Of a stretch of 64,000 nt of DNA, positions 26,570-40,324 are shown one piece after another. Under the pieces are notes generated by a model, which had not been told where the DNA came from, did not search any database, and saw nothing but the letters and a program-made list of their open reading frames with translations. Within the stretch, counting starts at the first letter, position 1, and each line of letters begins with the position of its first letter. The DNA lies in assembly GCA_003344405.1 (NCBI GenBank), contig NOWV01000191.1:1-64000 (forward strand), written 5' to 3'. Origin of the DNA: Trichoplax sp. H2. Taxonomy: Eukaryota > Placozoa > Uniplacotomia > Trichoplacea. Made by a program: the position numbers and the translations under genes.

Positions 26570-27274
26570 TGCGATAGCGGCTGCGCGAATGAAAGGGTGA
26601 ATAAAAAGAGAACTGGGCAGAATTTTGTCAATCTACAGTACAGTACTCATACTGTAGCGTTAAGCTGAACTGTACAGTACAGTACAGTACAGTACTGAAC
26701 TAGGGACTACAGGATGATTGCTGTACTGTACACTGTACACTGTACAGTGCTCTAGAATTGCCAGCCCCGATTAGGGTGCACTGCGCAGTGTCAGTTGGTG
26801 AGGACACTAGTGGTACTGTGCGGTACAGTACTCAGTAATACAGCAGGGTGTAATTTGTGCAGGTGCTGGTGTCCAGTACTACAGATTTCAACCAACGCTG
26901 AATATTAATGAGATGGAAAGCAAATTATCAACTGGAGCAAATCGCATCCAGTTGACCCTAGTGACGTAGCAAGATAGGACTGACACCAGTGGTGTGACTA
27001 CAGTACTATCGCTCACCTCAAGAGTCTAGACAACGACATCTATCCTAGCTTTCCTATTTTACTTGATGGGGGCGATTTGGGCCCAAAAAGTCTTTCAAAA
27101 AGAGGCCTAGTTTATTATTGTATAGCTGTAATCCACTAGAATTATCCAACATACTTTGACTTGATTGACTTTCTCTTTGATTTCCTCTGTGCAACTCTGA
27201 AATCCTGCTCTACTGTACAATAAGTGTACATGGAAGCTTGCAAATTCCTATTGTAATTCCACTAGGTCAACTGG

Positions 27275-27282
27275 TGACGTGA
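27275..27282 (+). promoter_or_regulatory. CRE-like site before TMEM9
   Basis: TGACGTGA lies 14 bases before the TMEM9 start codon, one base from the consensus CRE (TGACGTCA). Being so close to the ATG it may sit in the 5' leader; function is inferred. Confidence 0.3.
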
Positions 27283-27296
27283 CACGCTGATCCAAA

Positions 27297-29695
27297 ATGA
27301 ATTACGCCTTTCTCTTCTGCTTGATAGCGTTGCTCATCAAATTAAGCGCTGTGAGTTTAATCATGTCATAATTAGAAATGAATCATTTACAGTTACAAAG
27401 CTTAAAACTAAACTGATCGATTGCATCTTGGTTACGCTATGGATGCTATTACAATACTTATTAGTCGAGATGCTATGATATGTCACAACGATGAACATGT
27501 TGAAATGTTGTTAGAGTTAGACGCATAGTCTATAAAGTAGCGATAGACACAAATCAATATTGACTGCTATGGTAAAAGATCAACTACAATATCATACCCA
27601 CATTGTACAACCAAAGCAAATTAGAATTTATAGACTCTACATTAACAAATAGGACCATCTACGACATTCATAGTTTGTTCTCAATACTAAGGCGTAAGAT
27701 AATAGACTAATACACTTTGCTTGAATTTCAATCATTCCATAGGGTCAATTTAGCAATTCACGATGTATTTGCGTATGTCCTAAAGATACCGAGTACACCA
27801 AGATTAGAAATGTATTTATTAAAGTGGTGGAATCCACTCAAAATTGGTAAATTCATGGTGATATCTTTGCTGTTGCAATACGTTTTCATGTATAATATCA
27901 TCCAAATGATACTGCTTTATAAAGTCAGCCACAAGATAGAATGATAAACGTAAAATGTCTTCAAACTCCTACTTCCGGTCTCATCCAAGGATCGCAACGT
28001 GTAAAATAGTTACTGTTATTGTGCGAAGACACATCCGTGCCTAAAGACACAGTGATGTTATTACATACCGATACTGTTAGTAATTCTTATACAGTTTGCA
28101 AGCGTACCACTTGAACTGATTCTAGAATTAGTGTTAACGCCACTGGGTACTGTAAGTAAATGGCATTGATTCCTTGTAATTACTTGGATATGAGATTGAC
28201 TTCAAGCTATAGCCGCAAAATGGAACGATTATTTGTATCTAGTCAAGAACTATTCACAAAAGTCATTACTGCTAACTGATTAAACGATAAAATATCTAGG
28301 TCTTCATCAATAATTATCATTGATACTTCATATAGAATTGTTTGATATCATGCCTCTTACTCAAAAGGATGAAGTACTGTATAAAGAACCACTTTATCCT
28401 ACATTTCTGATATATACAAAATCGCTTTCAATATAGCACCTGCTCCAAGGCTGTCGGACTACCAGATATATTTTGCCTACGTTGCCAGTGTAAATTTCAA
28501 ACTCGCAATATGGGTATCAATCAGGTAAATTGTTAGAATAGCTAAAATGCTCTGCCAGCTGGGTATGATTATACAGCATACTAGCCTGGTAACATAGCGA
28601 ATGTAATGACAGATATAGTAAGTTGAAAACACACTATGAAATTAAAACATAAAAATATTGTACCTCTTGGAATATCTTTATCACATTTTTCTCAACGTTG
28701 CGGTTCAATACTTTTACAGGGCGTTGTTATTTTCGTCTTGGTTGTATTAGCATTGCTGCTATTGTATCTAACGTATTCAATTTATGAAAAGTACGCAAGG
28801 AAAGAACTTCCAAGAAATAGCCAGATGCAGGTAAATTATCAATAGTGCTAATTGTTAGTTCTAAAGTGACAGCATATTTCCATCTCGACCAGTAACCCCT
28901 ATATAACTAATTGAAAATTGTCATGATAAGAAAACGATCATGATTTGACTACTCAATACTATAGCAAATGGCGTGATTAAAATAGGGACACCCTAGTTGA
29001 AAATTGGAATAGATGAAACTTTCTTAAATACACGTATTTCGTTTCAGTAGTTGGCCATCATTAATCTTACTCTTCATCTTAATACAAGTGTTACAAGACT
29101 CTAATAAGCTAGTAAACCTTACTATTAAAATAAACTACAGCCCTTTTAATAGTTGTGATTTAAAATTTATTTTTTACCGACACTGAAATTGCGTTTAGAG
29201 CCAGTCACATAGGCATATCCCATTAGGCGCATTAAAATTTTAATAGAATTTTATATATAAGCATTCTAAAGTATCCACTCTATGGCTCATGCCGCAATGG
29301 TGCTTCTATTTACAATGAGAAACTACCTACTATTGTTACTAAGTAGGCGTTTGCAGGAGTTTGTAAAATACGTACAGATTATAGAAATATTCGTAACTAG
29401 AATAATTACAATCAGTAATAAATATCCTCGAATTTGTATATCTAAATTTTAGCTAGACAACTGATTAAATACGCTTGATGACTTACACTCCAATGTCTTT
29501 GAAAATGGATCTTGTAACGGAATTTTCTTATCACCAGCCGACATTAACATCACTAATTATATTTCTCTATAGAATCAACAAAATTTGAATACCGAATCCA
29601 TTTCCAATCGAATTATAAGATTTCGCACCAACTGGAAAAAGCAACTTACTGAACAGCAAAATAATATTTACGTTCGTCATAATATGTTATCGTAA
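27297..29695 (+). CDS. TMEM9: TMEM9-family single-pass endolysosomal membrane protein
   Basis: Exons 27297-27350, 27743-27846, 28437-28524, 28720-28830 and 29573-29695, all with GT-AG borders and matching phases (0, 2, 0, 0), give 159 residues; human TMEM9 has 183. Order: signal peptide MNYAFLFCLIALLIKLSA; a Cys-rich luminal part with R-C-I-C-V-C-P, then N-C-T-C and L-P-D-I-F-C-L-R-C-Q-C-K-F; a transmembrane helix GVVIFVLVVLALLLLYLTYS; a basic start of the tail; and a C-terminus N-W-K-K-Q-L-T-E-Q-Q ... R-H-N-M-L-S, which is the conserved family ending. TMEM9 proteins sit in late endosomes and lysosomes, where they have been linked to proton pumping and CLC transporters. An AATAAA at 29751-29756 follows the stop. 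A short exon between 28830 and 29573 could be missing. Confidence 0.92.
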
Positions 29696-29756
29696 TTTTG
29701 AGCTGCATACTAATATTTAGGAATGATGCGATAGCAAAATACTACATTTTAATAAA

Positions 29757-32700
29757 TGCTCTACAGCTAAAATAAATCAATTCTCTGATAGCAGTCTGCA
29801 CTGATTTATCCCACAAATATCATTATCTGTTTTAAGTTCCGGAATGTTTCATCATGTAGATTAGGAATATTTTGTTGAAGCTTCAATTTTGTTCAAAATT
29901 TAGTCCACTTCAACAGCAATCTTAGCCAAGATTAATCTAGATTATTTTTATGCTATTTAAATGTCTAAGTAGATACTATCAATTCTTTATCTGAAGTAAT
30001 ACAATGTCTCCAGTGTTGAAGTTACTGCAGATTGCGGCAATTCGATAGGATGTGGTATCATAGACTTGTCAGACCTGACCGTTACACCGAATGACTCTAT
30101 TTTTATAGTCTATAATAAGAAATTCTACTGCAGAATCTTTGATTTATACTTATTCTGAGACGTGTACTTGCAACATATCACAGAACGAAATGCATGTACT
30201 GTCAATTTAATTAATTAATTATGAGAAAATACGTCACTTAAGTAATTGCGTACTATAAAGAGACCTCCAATTTCAGTGGTGCCCAATTATAGCATCGCTA
30301 AGACTATTATTATTTAATGGGTTACTATTTATTATATTATATTTTGAACTGCAATCATGGTCCAAAATAAATGAGCTAGAAATATTAAAATTTGAGAATA
30401 ACAAGCCGATTCGAATTGGCATAGAAGCAATGCTGTAATGATTTAGCTAATTGCAGCAGTTATGTAGTAGGGTTAAGAAATCATGCACTAGAAAGGCTGA
30501 TCATTGATCAACGACATGGGATGGTCTATCAACTTCTATGTTAAAAGTGAAAAGAACGTACAAAGTGCGTACTAAACAGACTGACTGATTGGCATCCGTG
30601 TTCCTTGGTAGGTTCTTTAGCGTCATTTATATCTCCAAGTTTACCGTAGCTAAAATCATACCTATTATTCATGTAAGATTTTGCTTCACCAATCTTTTCC
30701 ATTATTCATAAAATATCATCAGCACTCAATACATAAAGAACAAATTTGTTGGTGAATCACTATCGTAGTTATCTAGATTTTAAAATACGATCTTACTGAG
30801 ACTTATTGCAACGTTTACGTTGATTTATCGTATCACAGTAATGTATAATGCTGAGAAAGGAGCAGCACATCGCATTTGAAAAAAACTGAAGCTGTATGGA
30901 ATTTCAATAAAATTTGTGCATCCGGTAGCCTATCGCAGTATACTGAAAACAAGCATAAACAAAATGAAAGAAAGTTATACCTTATGCAATAATGTGTTGG
31001 AAGCTGTAAAAGAATGATATACTGTACGAGTAAAATCACAAATTTTACATCCACTCAAAGTAGAACTTTTTATCTAAAATAATTTTTTATTAAAGCGTTT
31101 AAGTAGAAATGATCGAAAAATATAAAAGCAAACTATATAATGAATAAAATACAAATTAGTCATTGCCCAGACGTTTCTAAGGCAGAATTTTGTGAGCAAT
31201 TTAATAAACCGTTAATTAATAGAATAAATGTGCTATAACTACGAGTGCCCGAGTACTGCACGTCATTGTACAAAAATGTAAAGAAAATAAACACCCGATC
31301 GTCACGCATACATCCGTGAGCAAATTTTTAAGCTACGAAACAGCCAATTGTAACTATCTCAATATAACGATGAATCTGTTAACAAATCGATAAAGAAACC
31401 TGTCTCAATAATTATTTTTAATTTATTATCAAGTTATTAAATTTAGGTATCATGAATATTAATATGTGATCAATTACGTCCGTTAAAATAAAATAAAACA
31501 GTTAAAATTACGGGTAAAGCGAAATAAATAAACCATGAAAGAATTAATGGGTAACTATGATTTTAACTAGCTAGCATCATTAAATTCCTAAGTTGATAAA
31601 TGATGATAATTTTCATCAAAATTCATCAGAAATTTGGAAATATTTGTAGGATCTCAATGTTATTGGCAACAAACATGGTAAAGATGATCATCACGTAATC
31701 AAAGTATCTGCCAGATAGTTGTCAACTACTGAGATTAAAACGTAGAACAAAATTTAGACTATTCCTATTAGACTATTAGGCTATTCCTACTCATTAAAAA
31801 AATTCAAAACAGCTATTTAAACTTACGAGATGCTCGTATTTAAAGTCTACTGATGTAAATTTTTTCGTCCTAAACAATCAAGATTATATATTACCTTCAA
31901 TAGACCAAAATATATACAGTACAAAGGTCGATCGATTTGAGATAAAATAAGACACTATGTTTAAGACAATATTTAAGGGCCTGATTCTCTTAGCAAGCAT
32001 TTACTATTGCTAGATAGTTTATTTTATTTTCAGGCTTACAGTATGATTATATCTGAATCTTAAATAGACAAGTTTATCGTTTTCAATTTAAGATTCAATT
32101 TTATCATACCTTCGATTTTTTCAATGAATAGTTAAATGTATATAATTCGCATAAATGTCTAATAAAATGTATCTTCAACACGAAATAAATACATCTTATT
32201 ATCTCAATCATTACTATATATACAAAAAATCGAAACTTACGACAATTGTGAGAGAATTGCATTTAGTAATATTTTTAACCTTGATCACATTAGCTAAATT
32301 TATAAAAAATTTGGGATACCTTTACCGCTTCACTACTTGAATTTTTACGTATAGCATCATGATCTCAATCATCCATGTACGCGTATTCATTAACACAACT
32401 ATTAAAGAGTGTAGAAAGGTGTCCGTAAATATGTATATTATGATAGGGGAAATCCTGTCGATTACGGATTGTCCCCAGATAGTGTGACGTGTAAGTCTAA
32501 ATATCATGATTACGATTAGCAATAAACATAAAAAGTGACTACTATTTGAATATAGGTGCTAAGTTTAATTAGCAGCTTTCGCATGCTCAGCTAGAGACAA
32601 TTAGTAGGTCCGGAAGTCGGAGCGAGAATCGGGAATCGACGTTAAATATTAGTCTACCTGCCTATGGATATCGTAATATCTAAGAGACCGGGGAGGCCAT

Positions 32701-35093
32701 ACAAAGCTAATATTTAGAATGCTATAGTAAAGCTAGTAGAACATAGACTTGTTTACAAGCAAAGAATTGATAGCGGTCTTCTTTTATTCCTGAGTCCAAT
32801 CTTTAATTGGACAAATACTGTTAAACTGTAGTCAAATGCATTTTTTTTAAATAAAGGTATTTTTCTTATACTCTTGACAAGTTTATTGACTGTATCAAAC
32901 TAAAGAGTTGAACTATCGTATAGTAAATTACTGCATATAGGTACCACGTTACAAAGAGCATCTGTTTATTCATTATCAAATTGTAGGTTTGCAAGATATT
33001 TAATTACACTGAAGCGCTAAAATTTACCTGTTGATGTTAAAGCTTGAGAATTAATGATTTGTTTGCGTAAGACAAACTGAAGTATAATAGCTACCATACA
33101 CAACAACTGCTTTTTATTGAATTATGCGTGCCTGTATCGTAGAATTTGCATTAGATGCTAGTAATAGTACGAGATAAATTGCTCAAGTAGAAAATTTTAT
33201 TATCCTAACAAATCTAAGTAGATAAAAAAATAATTGAAATACAATGTATTATAAGAGGACAAAACATAATTTGTATTTTTTAGGATACTCGAATGATTGA
33301 TGTTTGCTTACAGTCAATCGAAAATCATGCTGTATAATTGTTATTTTGATAACGAAGTAATAGACCAACATCTATTTCTTAAGCATTTATTTATATTAGC
33401 AAGTATTAAATCATGATAAAAGTGAGGTATTTAATTGATAAAATAGTCAATCAACGTAAGATAAAATATTCTATATGTGTGCCTTTATGCGATATATTGA
33501 GGAACAATATTTACTTATACCCTAATTAATGATGGGGTACTCTTTGATTTCCACAAAAACGAACAGCTGCCTGTCTGATATTTTTCTGACGCCAATTTAA
33601 TGTGCATGCAACGGTAAGGAAATAGAACGTTAAAGATGGAAATCATTTCGTTCTCTAACATCCATAATTTCTACTAAAATTGGCTACCTTTATCTATTCA
33701 TTCATCCATCAATCAATCATTAGTAATTAGTAAATCCACGGTTAAAATCATAATACAAACATTTCCTTAACGTAATCAATAACGCTGAAGCGAAAATTAG
33801 ATGACTGAATCAATAATAATATTTAAAATTAATTAGATTCATAAGAGTTTAAAGCTTATCTTTTGTCGACTACTTGTGAAGAGGAAATCATAGCTAGTTC
33901 TATTTCAGTTAACATGTCTCATTTTCAGAATATTAGTCCACAAAATAATATACAATGCGCGTACTTATTAAGGAACCTATACAGTACTATTTTATAAGTC
34001 CAATAGTCAAAATTCGAAGCTGCTAACAATGTATCTTCATTAAAGACTGCCTAATGGTCTTGATAATTGTCAGATTAATACCATATCAAATTGCATATTG
34101 CCATTTCAACAAGCACCATACTACCACTTTGTACATAAATATAATAAGCAGGATTGCATCGGATGCAATTAAAAACAGTGACTTAGAATCAGATTGAAAC
34201 AGGTCAAAATTTTAACATAAACAGTACGGTACATAACAACGGAAGACTTTTATTGTCTAGCTCTAACTTAGATGAGCGTATTTCAAGTAGCACCTTCACG
34301 CCCTTTACTAAAAGTTTCTAAGAGCAAATCGAATCAAACTTGTGCTAATTAGCCAATATATTGTACGATGATTTTTATAATTAATGGAACGTGTATTTTT
34401 GAAGTTAATTAATGAAAACTTTTTCTAACACCTAATTAAATTATATGTCTATAACACAACATATTTTGACTAACTCCATTTTACTCTTGCTTGCTAATTA
34501 AAACCATATGCACATTTGTATTTCGCAGTCTCAATTATCTGATATTTCACGCCTTTCAGATGCTAACGACTTCTTAACGATGAAATCTAGATTACAGATT
34601 TAACCGCTTAATTAGGCCGATTTACATAATGTAAAAGACGATATTATTTACTTAGCTATGCTAATTAATATCACTACGTATAGAAATTATTCTATTTATA
34701 GATGTTTTCACCATATTAAAACAAAGAATATTGTGTAAATTAATCAAGCAAGAAATACAATAGATAATATCACTCAATCTATCTTTAAATTAATTAACCG
34801 TATTTAATCAAGATAAACTACAAGTAAAATGCTTGCTATATCCTATATAGCAGATTAATATTCTAATATGTATGCGAAAAGAAGTGTTACTTTACATTTA
34901 TATTTAGTGCATAATACATTCACAATTCATTACTATATATGATTATTTGCGTCTTCAATGTTTTTTGTTGAGACTTTTCGATTAAATGAAAAAGTATAAT
35001 CTAGGAATTTTCAGTTATTAGACATATTAAACTAAATTCAAGTATTTGAACATTGTAAGCTACAAATATTCCCAGCTTCAATAACAACAGAAT
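29757..35093. other. Gene-poor stretch with unassigned short open frames
   Basis: No conserved domain recognised. Items noted: a plus-strand stop-free run at about 30,001-30,157 with C-G-N-S-I-G-C-G; a minus-strand 53-codon frame at 30541-30702 starting MEKIGEAKSYM; a minus-strand run near 34,230-34,330 preceded by a fair acceptor and reading K-G-V-K-V-L-L-E-I. Each is short and unsupported by a second exon. Confidence 0.3.
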
Positions 35094-36540
35094 TTGCTTT
35101 TAATAATTGAATGCCAGTGTGATATACCTAGCCATCAAATATACATCGCTTTGATACTTTCGTCTACTTTATATTATCACTTTTTTTCCTCACTCTCTTC
35201 CAAATCTAAACATTTAAATGACCGTGAGTACCAGCAAACAGGCATTTCACTGACAAGATTTGTACTGTTATCATCGGCTCTACGAGTATTTCAACTAATA
35301 CTGTCCAATCTCGAATACATAACATCGCTTTATTTTTGTATGTCATATCTACCGAACAAAAACTGAATTTCACGGTTTATATGCCACCTTAACCTTATGT
35401 TTTTAATTAATGTCTGGTCACTAGTTTACTTAATTACTAATTATCAGTTGTCATCAGTATTAATGCTACGAACAGCCTTAACTCAATCGTGGCAGTATAA
35501 ATGATATAATAGGAATCACAACGCAGTGTAGACTCTACTTAATTTAATATCAGCCAATCTCGCATGCTTAGTCGAGCATTTCCTCCATATATCTCAACGA
35601 CTCAGATTCTGCTATCATACTTAATACACTACAGTAGCCTTATGCTTCTAATCAATCCTTGGTCATTACATTTAGATATTGCCTATCTCCTACGTATTAC
35701 TAATTATCACTAATAGTTTTTCACGAATCTTCCTGGTAGCATCATTACAATTACAGATGACTATTTTCTTTTCATTACTTTATTGCACTATCAACTCAGG
35801 CGTGTTAGTTAAATCACTGGCTATGATCTATTTATACTAACATAATGCATTCTCATGAAAAATAGTAATAAGGAAAGCTTTGTTTTTATTTTATTAAGCT
35901 CATTTACATCATTCCAGACATACGTAATCTAAAAATAATTATTCTGTTTAAATTATCAGCCAAAATGTATAATCCAGTACGGCAACGGGGCGATCTCCAA
36001 TGGCAGTTCTCACTATTATTTCATAGAAAAAGAAAATTCAATCTCAAATACTATTAACAGATAAGCTGACCTCATAAAAATCAAAATTGTATTCCATCCG
36101 ATAAAGAAAGCATCTATACCATAAAAAAATACCAATTTAAATTTTCTAGATATGCTAAAAAGCATCGCTTGACAGAACTCCCGTGCACTAGCTTAGACTG
36201 TAAGAGAAATATGCAAGCATAAGCTGTTAGTAGAAATCCCTTAAATTCTATTTTGGCAGTAATCGTATGAAACAGTTATTCTCATTTAAAAGAAGAATAA
36301 TACCTACCTTCTATCCATCCCGTGGTTTTTACTAGCATTTACCATTTCGAGGCTGCATTTATCGCTAATATCAATATAAGTATTCTCCACAGAATATATT
36401 TAACTGTTACATCTAATCTAGCAGTAACGATCTGGAAAAATTTTATCCATCCATTGGTACAGAGAAAATATCATCCCCGCTTAAAAGATGGTCATAACTA
36501 TCGACTAATTCTAAAAAGATGTGCAAAAAAATTTAGGTAG
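35094..36540 (+). pseudogene. Possible eroded seven-transmembrane receptor gene
   Basis: Four plus-strand stop-free segments in different frames, all rich in hydrophobic residues: 35094-35366, about 35,546-35,716 (with S-L-M-L-L-I-N-P-W), about 35,682-35,840 (with SLLYCTINSGVLVKSLAM) and 36298-36540 (with T-S-N-L-A-V-T-I-W-K-N-F-I-H-P-L-V then R-K-Y and a basic tail, Cys included). The last resembles the helix-7/helix-8 end of a class A GPCR (N-x-x-x-P then a basic segment) but lacks the usual N-P-x-x-Y. Frame changes and stops separate the pieces. The call is inference from hydrophobicity and the tail pattern only. Confidence 0.25.
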
Positions 36541-39500
36541 CATAATCCCGGCTTACATTGAGGCATAATATTTTTACTAGAAAGCGCGAATATACTAGTT
36601 AAGATTATAGCTATTATAGAATATATTAAATTATCAACTGCATAAATCTTATATAAGGGTGGGAAAATAAGTTAACTCAGGCCATCTTCGGTCTGAAAAT
36701 ATTACTGTAGTTCATTACAGTATAAGACATGTTCATCTGAAGCAAAAATGAAGTTCTAGTGTTGCCAATATTCTATCATATCACGTTTTTAGTATGTCAT
36801 TGCAATAACGCTTGGCATTCAAGGGTTAATAAATGAAGATTAAAAGTTTCAGTTTTTGCCATTATATATTTTATAGATTTTTGTTACGAACGTAAATATT
36901 GATAACTCCCAGCAAGTTAAGGCGATTTAGTAACTAAAAATTTGAATAAGGTCATTCACTTAATATTGGACATTTTACATTAATCAGGTATAAAAAATAT
37001 TCTATACCATGTCATGTAGTATTATAAAGGCCAATGAGCACCTTTAAAATATAAACGCTATATTTCTATGATGGTATTTAGTGAATCTCAATTTACATTT
37101 AATTAAACAGCGCTCCAATTGACACATTTAAAGATAATTAGACCATATAATAGCTGCGAGATTCAGGCAGATTTGGGCCGAGGCACAGTAGAGTTCAGTC
37201 CAGTCTCGCCTGTCTCGGTCATCGATTTTATGAATTAAAATTACTCCAACGAATTTAGATAATAAAATACAATCCACGGGTTTTATTGTTTCTTTTATAT
37301 TTATACTACCTCCAGTTTCAGTAGGTAAACAATAATATGCCACTTATTATTGTAGTAGAGTAATTGATGATGAAAATATTAATTTATAGATACGTATAAA
37401 GAATCTATCAAGCCGCAGCGGTTACAAAAATGAAAATTATTTAATTAAGTGCAACTTAAAATTTCATTACGGATTACCTCGCAAATTAATATCAGCCGTG
37501 GGATGAATTTGATTACACATTCAGATGAATACTACCACTCAGTATGTCTCGATACTTATTATTGATAAACAAGGTCATCCATAGAACTAATGTCGCTTAG
37601 TAAATGTTAGGAATCATCGTTCATTCAATTTAAATACAACTTACAACACATTTGGATTATATTACAGTATTGATGAATCAGCCTTTCGTCACTATAAGAT
37701 CCTTATTCCCAAATATATTAATAGTATGATACACTAGGTTACGATTTGGCTACAATTCTAATTCACTGAATGATTTTTATAATTATCAGACAAACAGGAA
37801 ATTACTCGAGGAAATAATTATTCATTAAAAATAGCTAGTCTAGTACCCGTTCAAATGAGCAGGAACGTATGCTACACAAAACATTACTATGAAACAAAAT
37901 TCATAGCTAGGTTATCATACTATGCATGAATCCCTTCTTCTTAGTGTGCCTAGACAGCTACTACTTACAATGATGCATCAAGTCGTTACTGGTATCGGGA
38001 TTTCAATTTTCAGTCAAATACTACTAACGAACAGCTTTATAATATTTTTACTCTATATCCTTGAAAAAATGAGCTGGTTCTAATACATTTTACAGTGTTG
38101 CGTTGAAACACTACACAATAAAATTAGGTTTATTATAATAGAATACCTTAATACGATTATTTTACTACAAATAGAATCAACATAATAGCAATATTGATTC
38201 ACAAACTCCATCACGGAAATGAAATCCTACAAAACATCTACAATTACCACCTTAATTTAAACAGCTTCTAACCCTTCCAATTTTTGTCAGGCTTGTTCAG
38301 CAAACAATTGCCGATATCACAGTATATTCTTTGTATCGCAAAATATAAATCCTATAATATAGAAAATCGTTACATGCGTAATAAAAGTTTTAGAATAGGA
38401 CATGTATGCAGTTAGAATGTCTAGATGTAATTGGTGATGCAGATTATTAATGTAAAGCGTAGAAGAAGCTATTATTAGTTAATGCTTGATATTATGGATA
38501 TATTACATGTTTTACGCTATGACTCCAAATTATGGATTTGCATAATTGTATCCTTCATGAAATTAAGAGACGAGTAGTTCCGGAATTGAACTTTGGGCTT
38601 CGTCTCCGAGTATATTATACAGTACAGTACAAGGGATATTGTCTTACTATTACAAAATCTGTCTTGCTTTGATGCGAGTTTATGACCATAAAGGCGCCGA
38701 AAAAGACACAACGGAATAAAATTTGGATAATCTAAAGAATTTTTATTATTTAAATGTTTTATTTTTATAATTATCTAGAGGATATTTAGCTGTTTTAAAA
38801 TCAATAAATGAAAAGTCCATACAAGTATCTTTCTGTTTTAAAGACAGGACTGAAGTGACCTTGTAATTGAAAAGGGATCAATCAAGAAAACTTCCTACAC
38901 AGATGAATAAACGTATTGCATATAGATTGTTACATGCGTATTATTGTATTAAAGGAAGTTGGCTTAAACCTTACAACGAAGGAATATGTTTACTACATTG
39001 CAAGCAATAAATAAGTACAAACGTCGGTAATGAAACTAAGTAAAATAAATTTTTAACACTTTAATGAACATTTAATTGCCGTTAAAATTTACTACAAAAT
39101 TAGTAGTTAAAGGAGTAGAATTGAAGAATTTCATTTCATCAAGAGTGGCAAGAATTAAAAAATAGATATGATCTTAATGGAACAAATACTTAGTTCGTTA
39201 GCATAGCTAATATACTATACAAAGGCAGATACGTCGTTACATGAATTAAAGAAAATTAAGTCAGTAAATTAACATTTTATGAGACAATTTGTAATTTTAG
39301 TGCATAATGAAGTTATCAGTACGAATAGAGTATTGTTCTTATAGGCATGTTACTCAATATTTCATCTAGCTCATATTTTTACTCTAATAAAACTAGAATA
39401 AATAGAATTTCAAGTCACTTTAAGTGAAGATTTATGTGTAGCATTTGCAACCACTACTTTTCTACTTAGTTTATAAAATAGGATAAAACTGAATTACAAA

Positions 39501-39739
39501 AAGTAAATAATTTTTAAAGTTTTCCTTACTGCCCTCTCATTGTATATAAGATACGGTAGATAGCAAACCTACGTATGTTTAAAGTACGAATATTTTTTCT
39601 CGTATCTATAAAGATATATCATATTTTTAAGAATTGTAGCAAGAGTAGTCGCTTACAATGGTCAAAGTTAAATTAATACATCTAGAATGCAGAGTTATAT
39701 TTGCCGTCAAGACAGATTTTAATCGAATGATTTAGAATA
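36541..39739. other. Intergenic, no supported gene
   Basis: AT-rich. Minus-strand frames at 37128-37343 (D-D-R-D-R-R-D-W-T-E-L-Y) and 38517-38711 start with GTG and TTG rather than ATG. A possible minus-strand terminal exon at 38268-38351 has a fair acceptor and 27 codons. No family recognised. Confidence 0.3.
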
Positions 39740-40324
39740 TTATTGACTAGATGTATTATGGCCTTCCTTTAATATGTCCTCTAAATGTTTAATATAACGG
39801 ATAGCGGCACGTAGTGTTTCTACCTTTGATAATCGTTTTTGGTTGAATTTTCGTGGTAAATGATCTCTTAGTTTGGCATAGCCTTCATTGACGTGACGAA
39901 CACGAATTCGTTCCCGTTCATTTCTTTTATGAATAAACGAGGGTTCTGAATTAAAGTCTAGGCAAGGCGGAAAAGGGATAACATTCATCGACCGACTAGT
40001 AGATAATGAAGAATGGTGTTCGATATCTTGCTGATGAATTGTAGATGTCACTTGACTTGAACTAAAATTTATAGAATTAGCACTAGCACTAGCTGTTACA
40101 GTTATTGCTTGCGTGGGGGTATGATTATTTGTCGATTGATGAGAATGAGAATGTTGTTGAGAATAATTTGCTGTTGTTGCTTGAATTGGCAGGGATACCT
40201 TAGTCGTGTTATAATCGTTTCCATTAGGACTAGAACTTCTATTAGCACTATAATCACTAGTATGTTGCTGAAGGGAAGGCTGATGACGATCGAAGCTCAT
40301 TGCGAAAGAAGAAGTAATAGCCAT
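39740..40324 (-). CDS. ASCL-like: Achaete-Scute-family bHLH transcription factor (ASCL3/4/5-like)
   Basis: A single uninterrupted exon of 194 codons with a true ATG at 40324. Residues 1-125 are low-complexity and rich in Ser, Gln, His, Asn and Thr. The C-terminal third is a complete bHLH: RNERERIRVRHVNEGYAKL (basic region and helix 1), the loop D-H-L-P-R-K-F-N-Q, and KRLSKVETLRAAIRYIKHLE (helix 2). R-N-E-R-E-R, V-N-E-G-Y/F and K-L/R-L-S-K-V-E-T-L-R-x-A are signatures of the Achaete-Scute group. The preceding S-F-I-H-K and the spacing H-L-P-x-x-x-x-x-K-R point to the ASCL3/4/5 branch rather than ASCL1/2. Such factors bind E-boxes as heterodimers with E-proteins and act in cell-fate choice. Lack of introns is common in this family. 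Confidence 0.92.
   Translation of the reverse strand: MAITSSFAMSFDRHQPSLQQHTSDYSANRSSSPNGNDYNTTKVSLPIQATTANYSQQHSHSHQSTNNHTPTQAITVTASASANSINFSSSQVTSTIHQQDIEHHSSLSTSRSMNVIPFPPCLDFNSEPSFIHKRNERERIRVRHVNEGYAKLRDHLPRKFNQKRLSKVETLRAAIRYIKHLEDILKEGHNTSSQ

Larger units (their letters stand above)
25831..27126. repeat. 0.56-0.72 kb duplication straddling the second assembly gap
   Basis: Bases 25831-26549 and 26570-27126 are two versions of one sequence. Both start TGCGATAGCGG and both run to ...TTGTATAGC; the left one stops there at the gap while the right one continues into unique sequence. They differ by length of the GTAC-type array and by a 110-bp internal repeat (two units left, one right). As at the first gap, unmerged allelic contig ends are the simplest reading. 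Confidence 0.85.

Noticed and set aside
28095-28151. Phase-0 exon-like piece inside the TMEM9 gene
   Set aside because: It has borders but disrupts the phase and the Cys pattern; joining 27846 directly to 28437 gives the conserved N-C-T-C motif.
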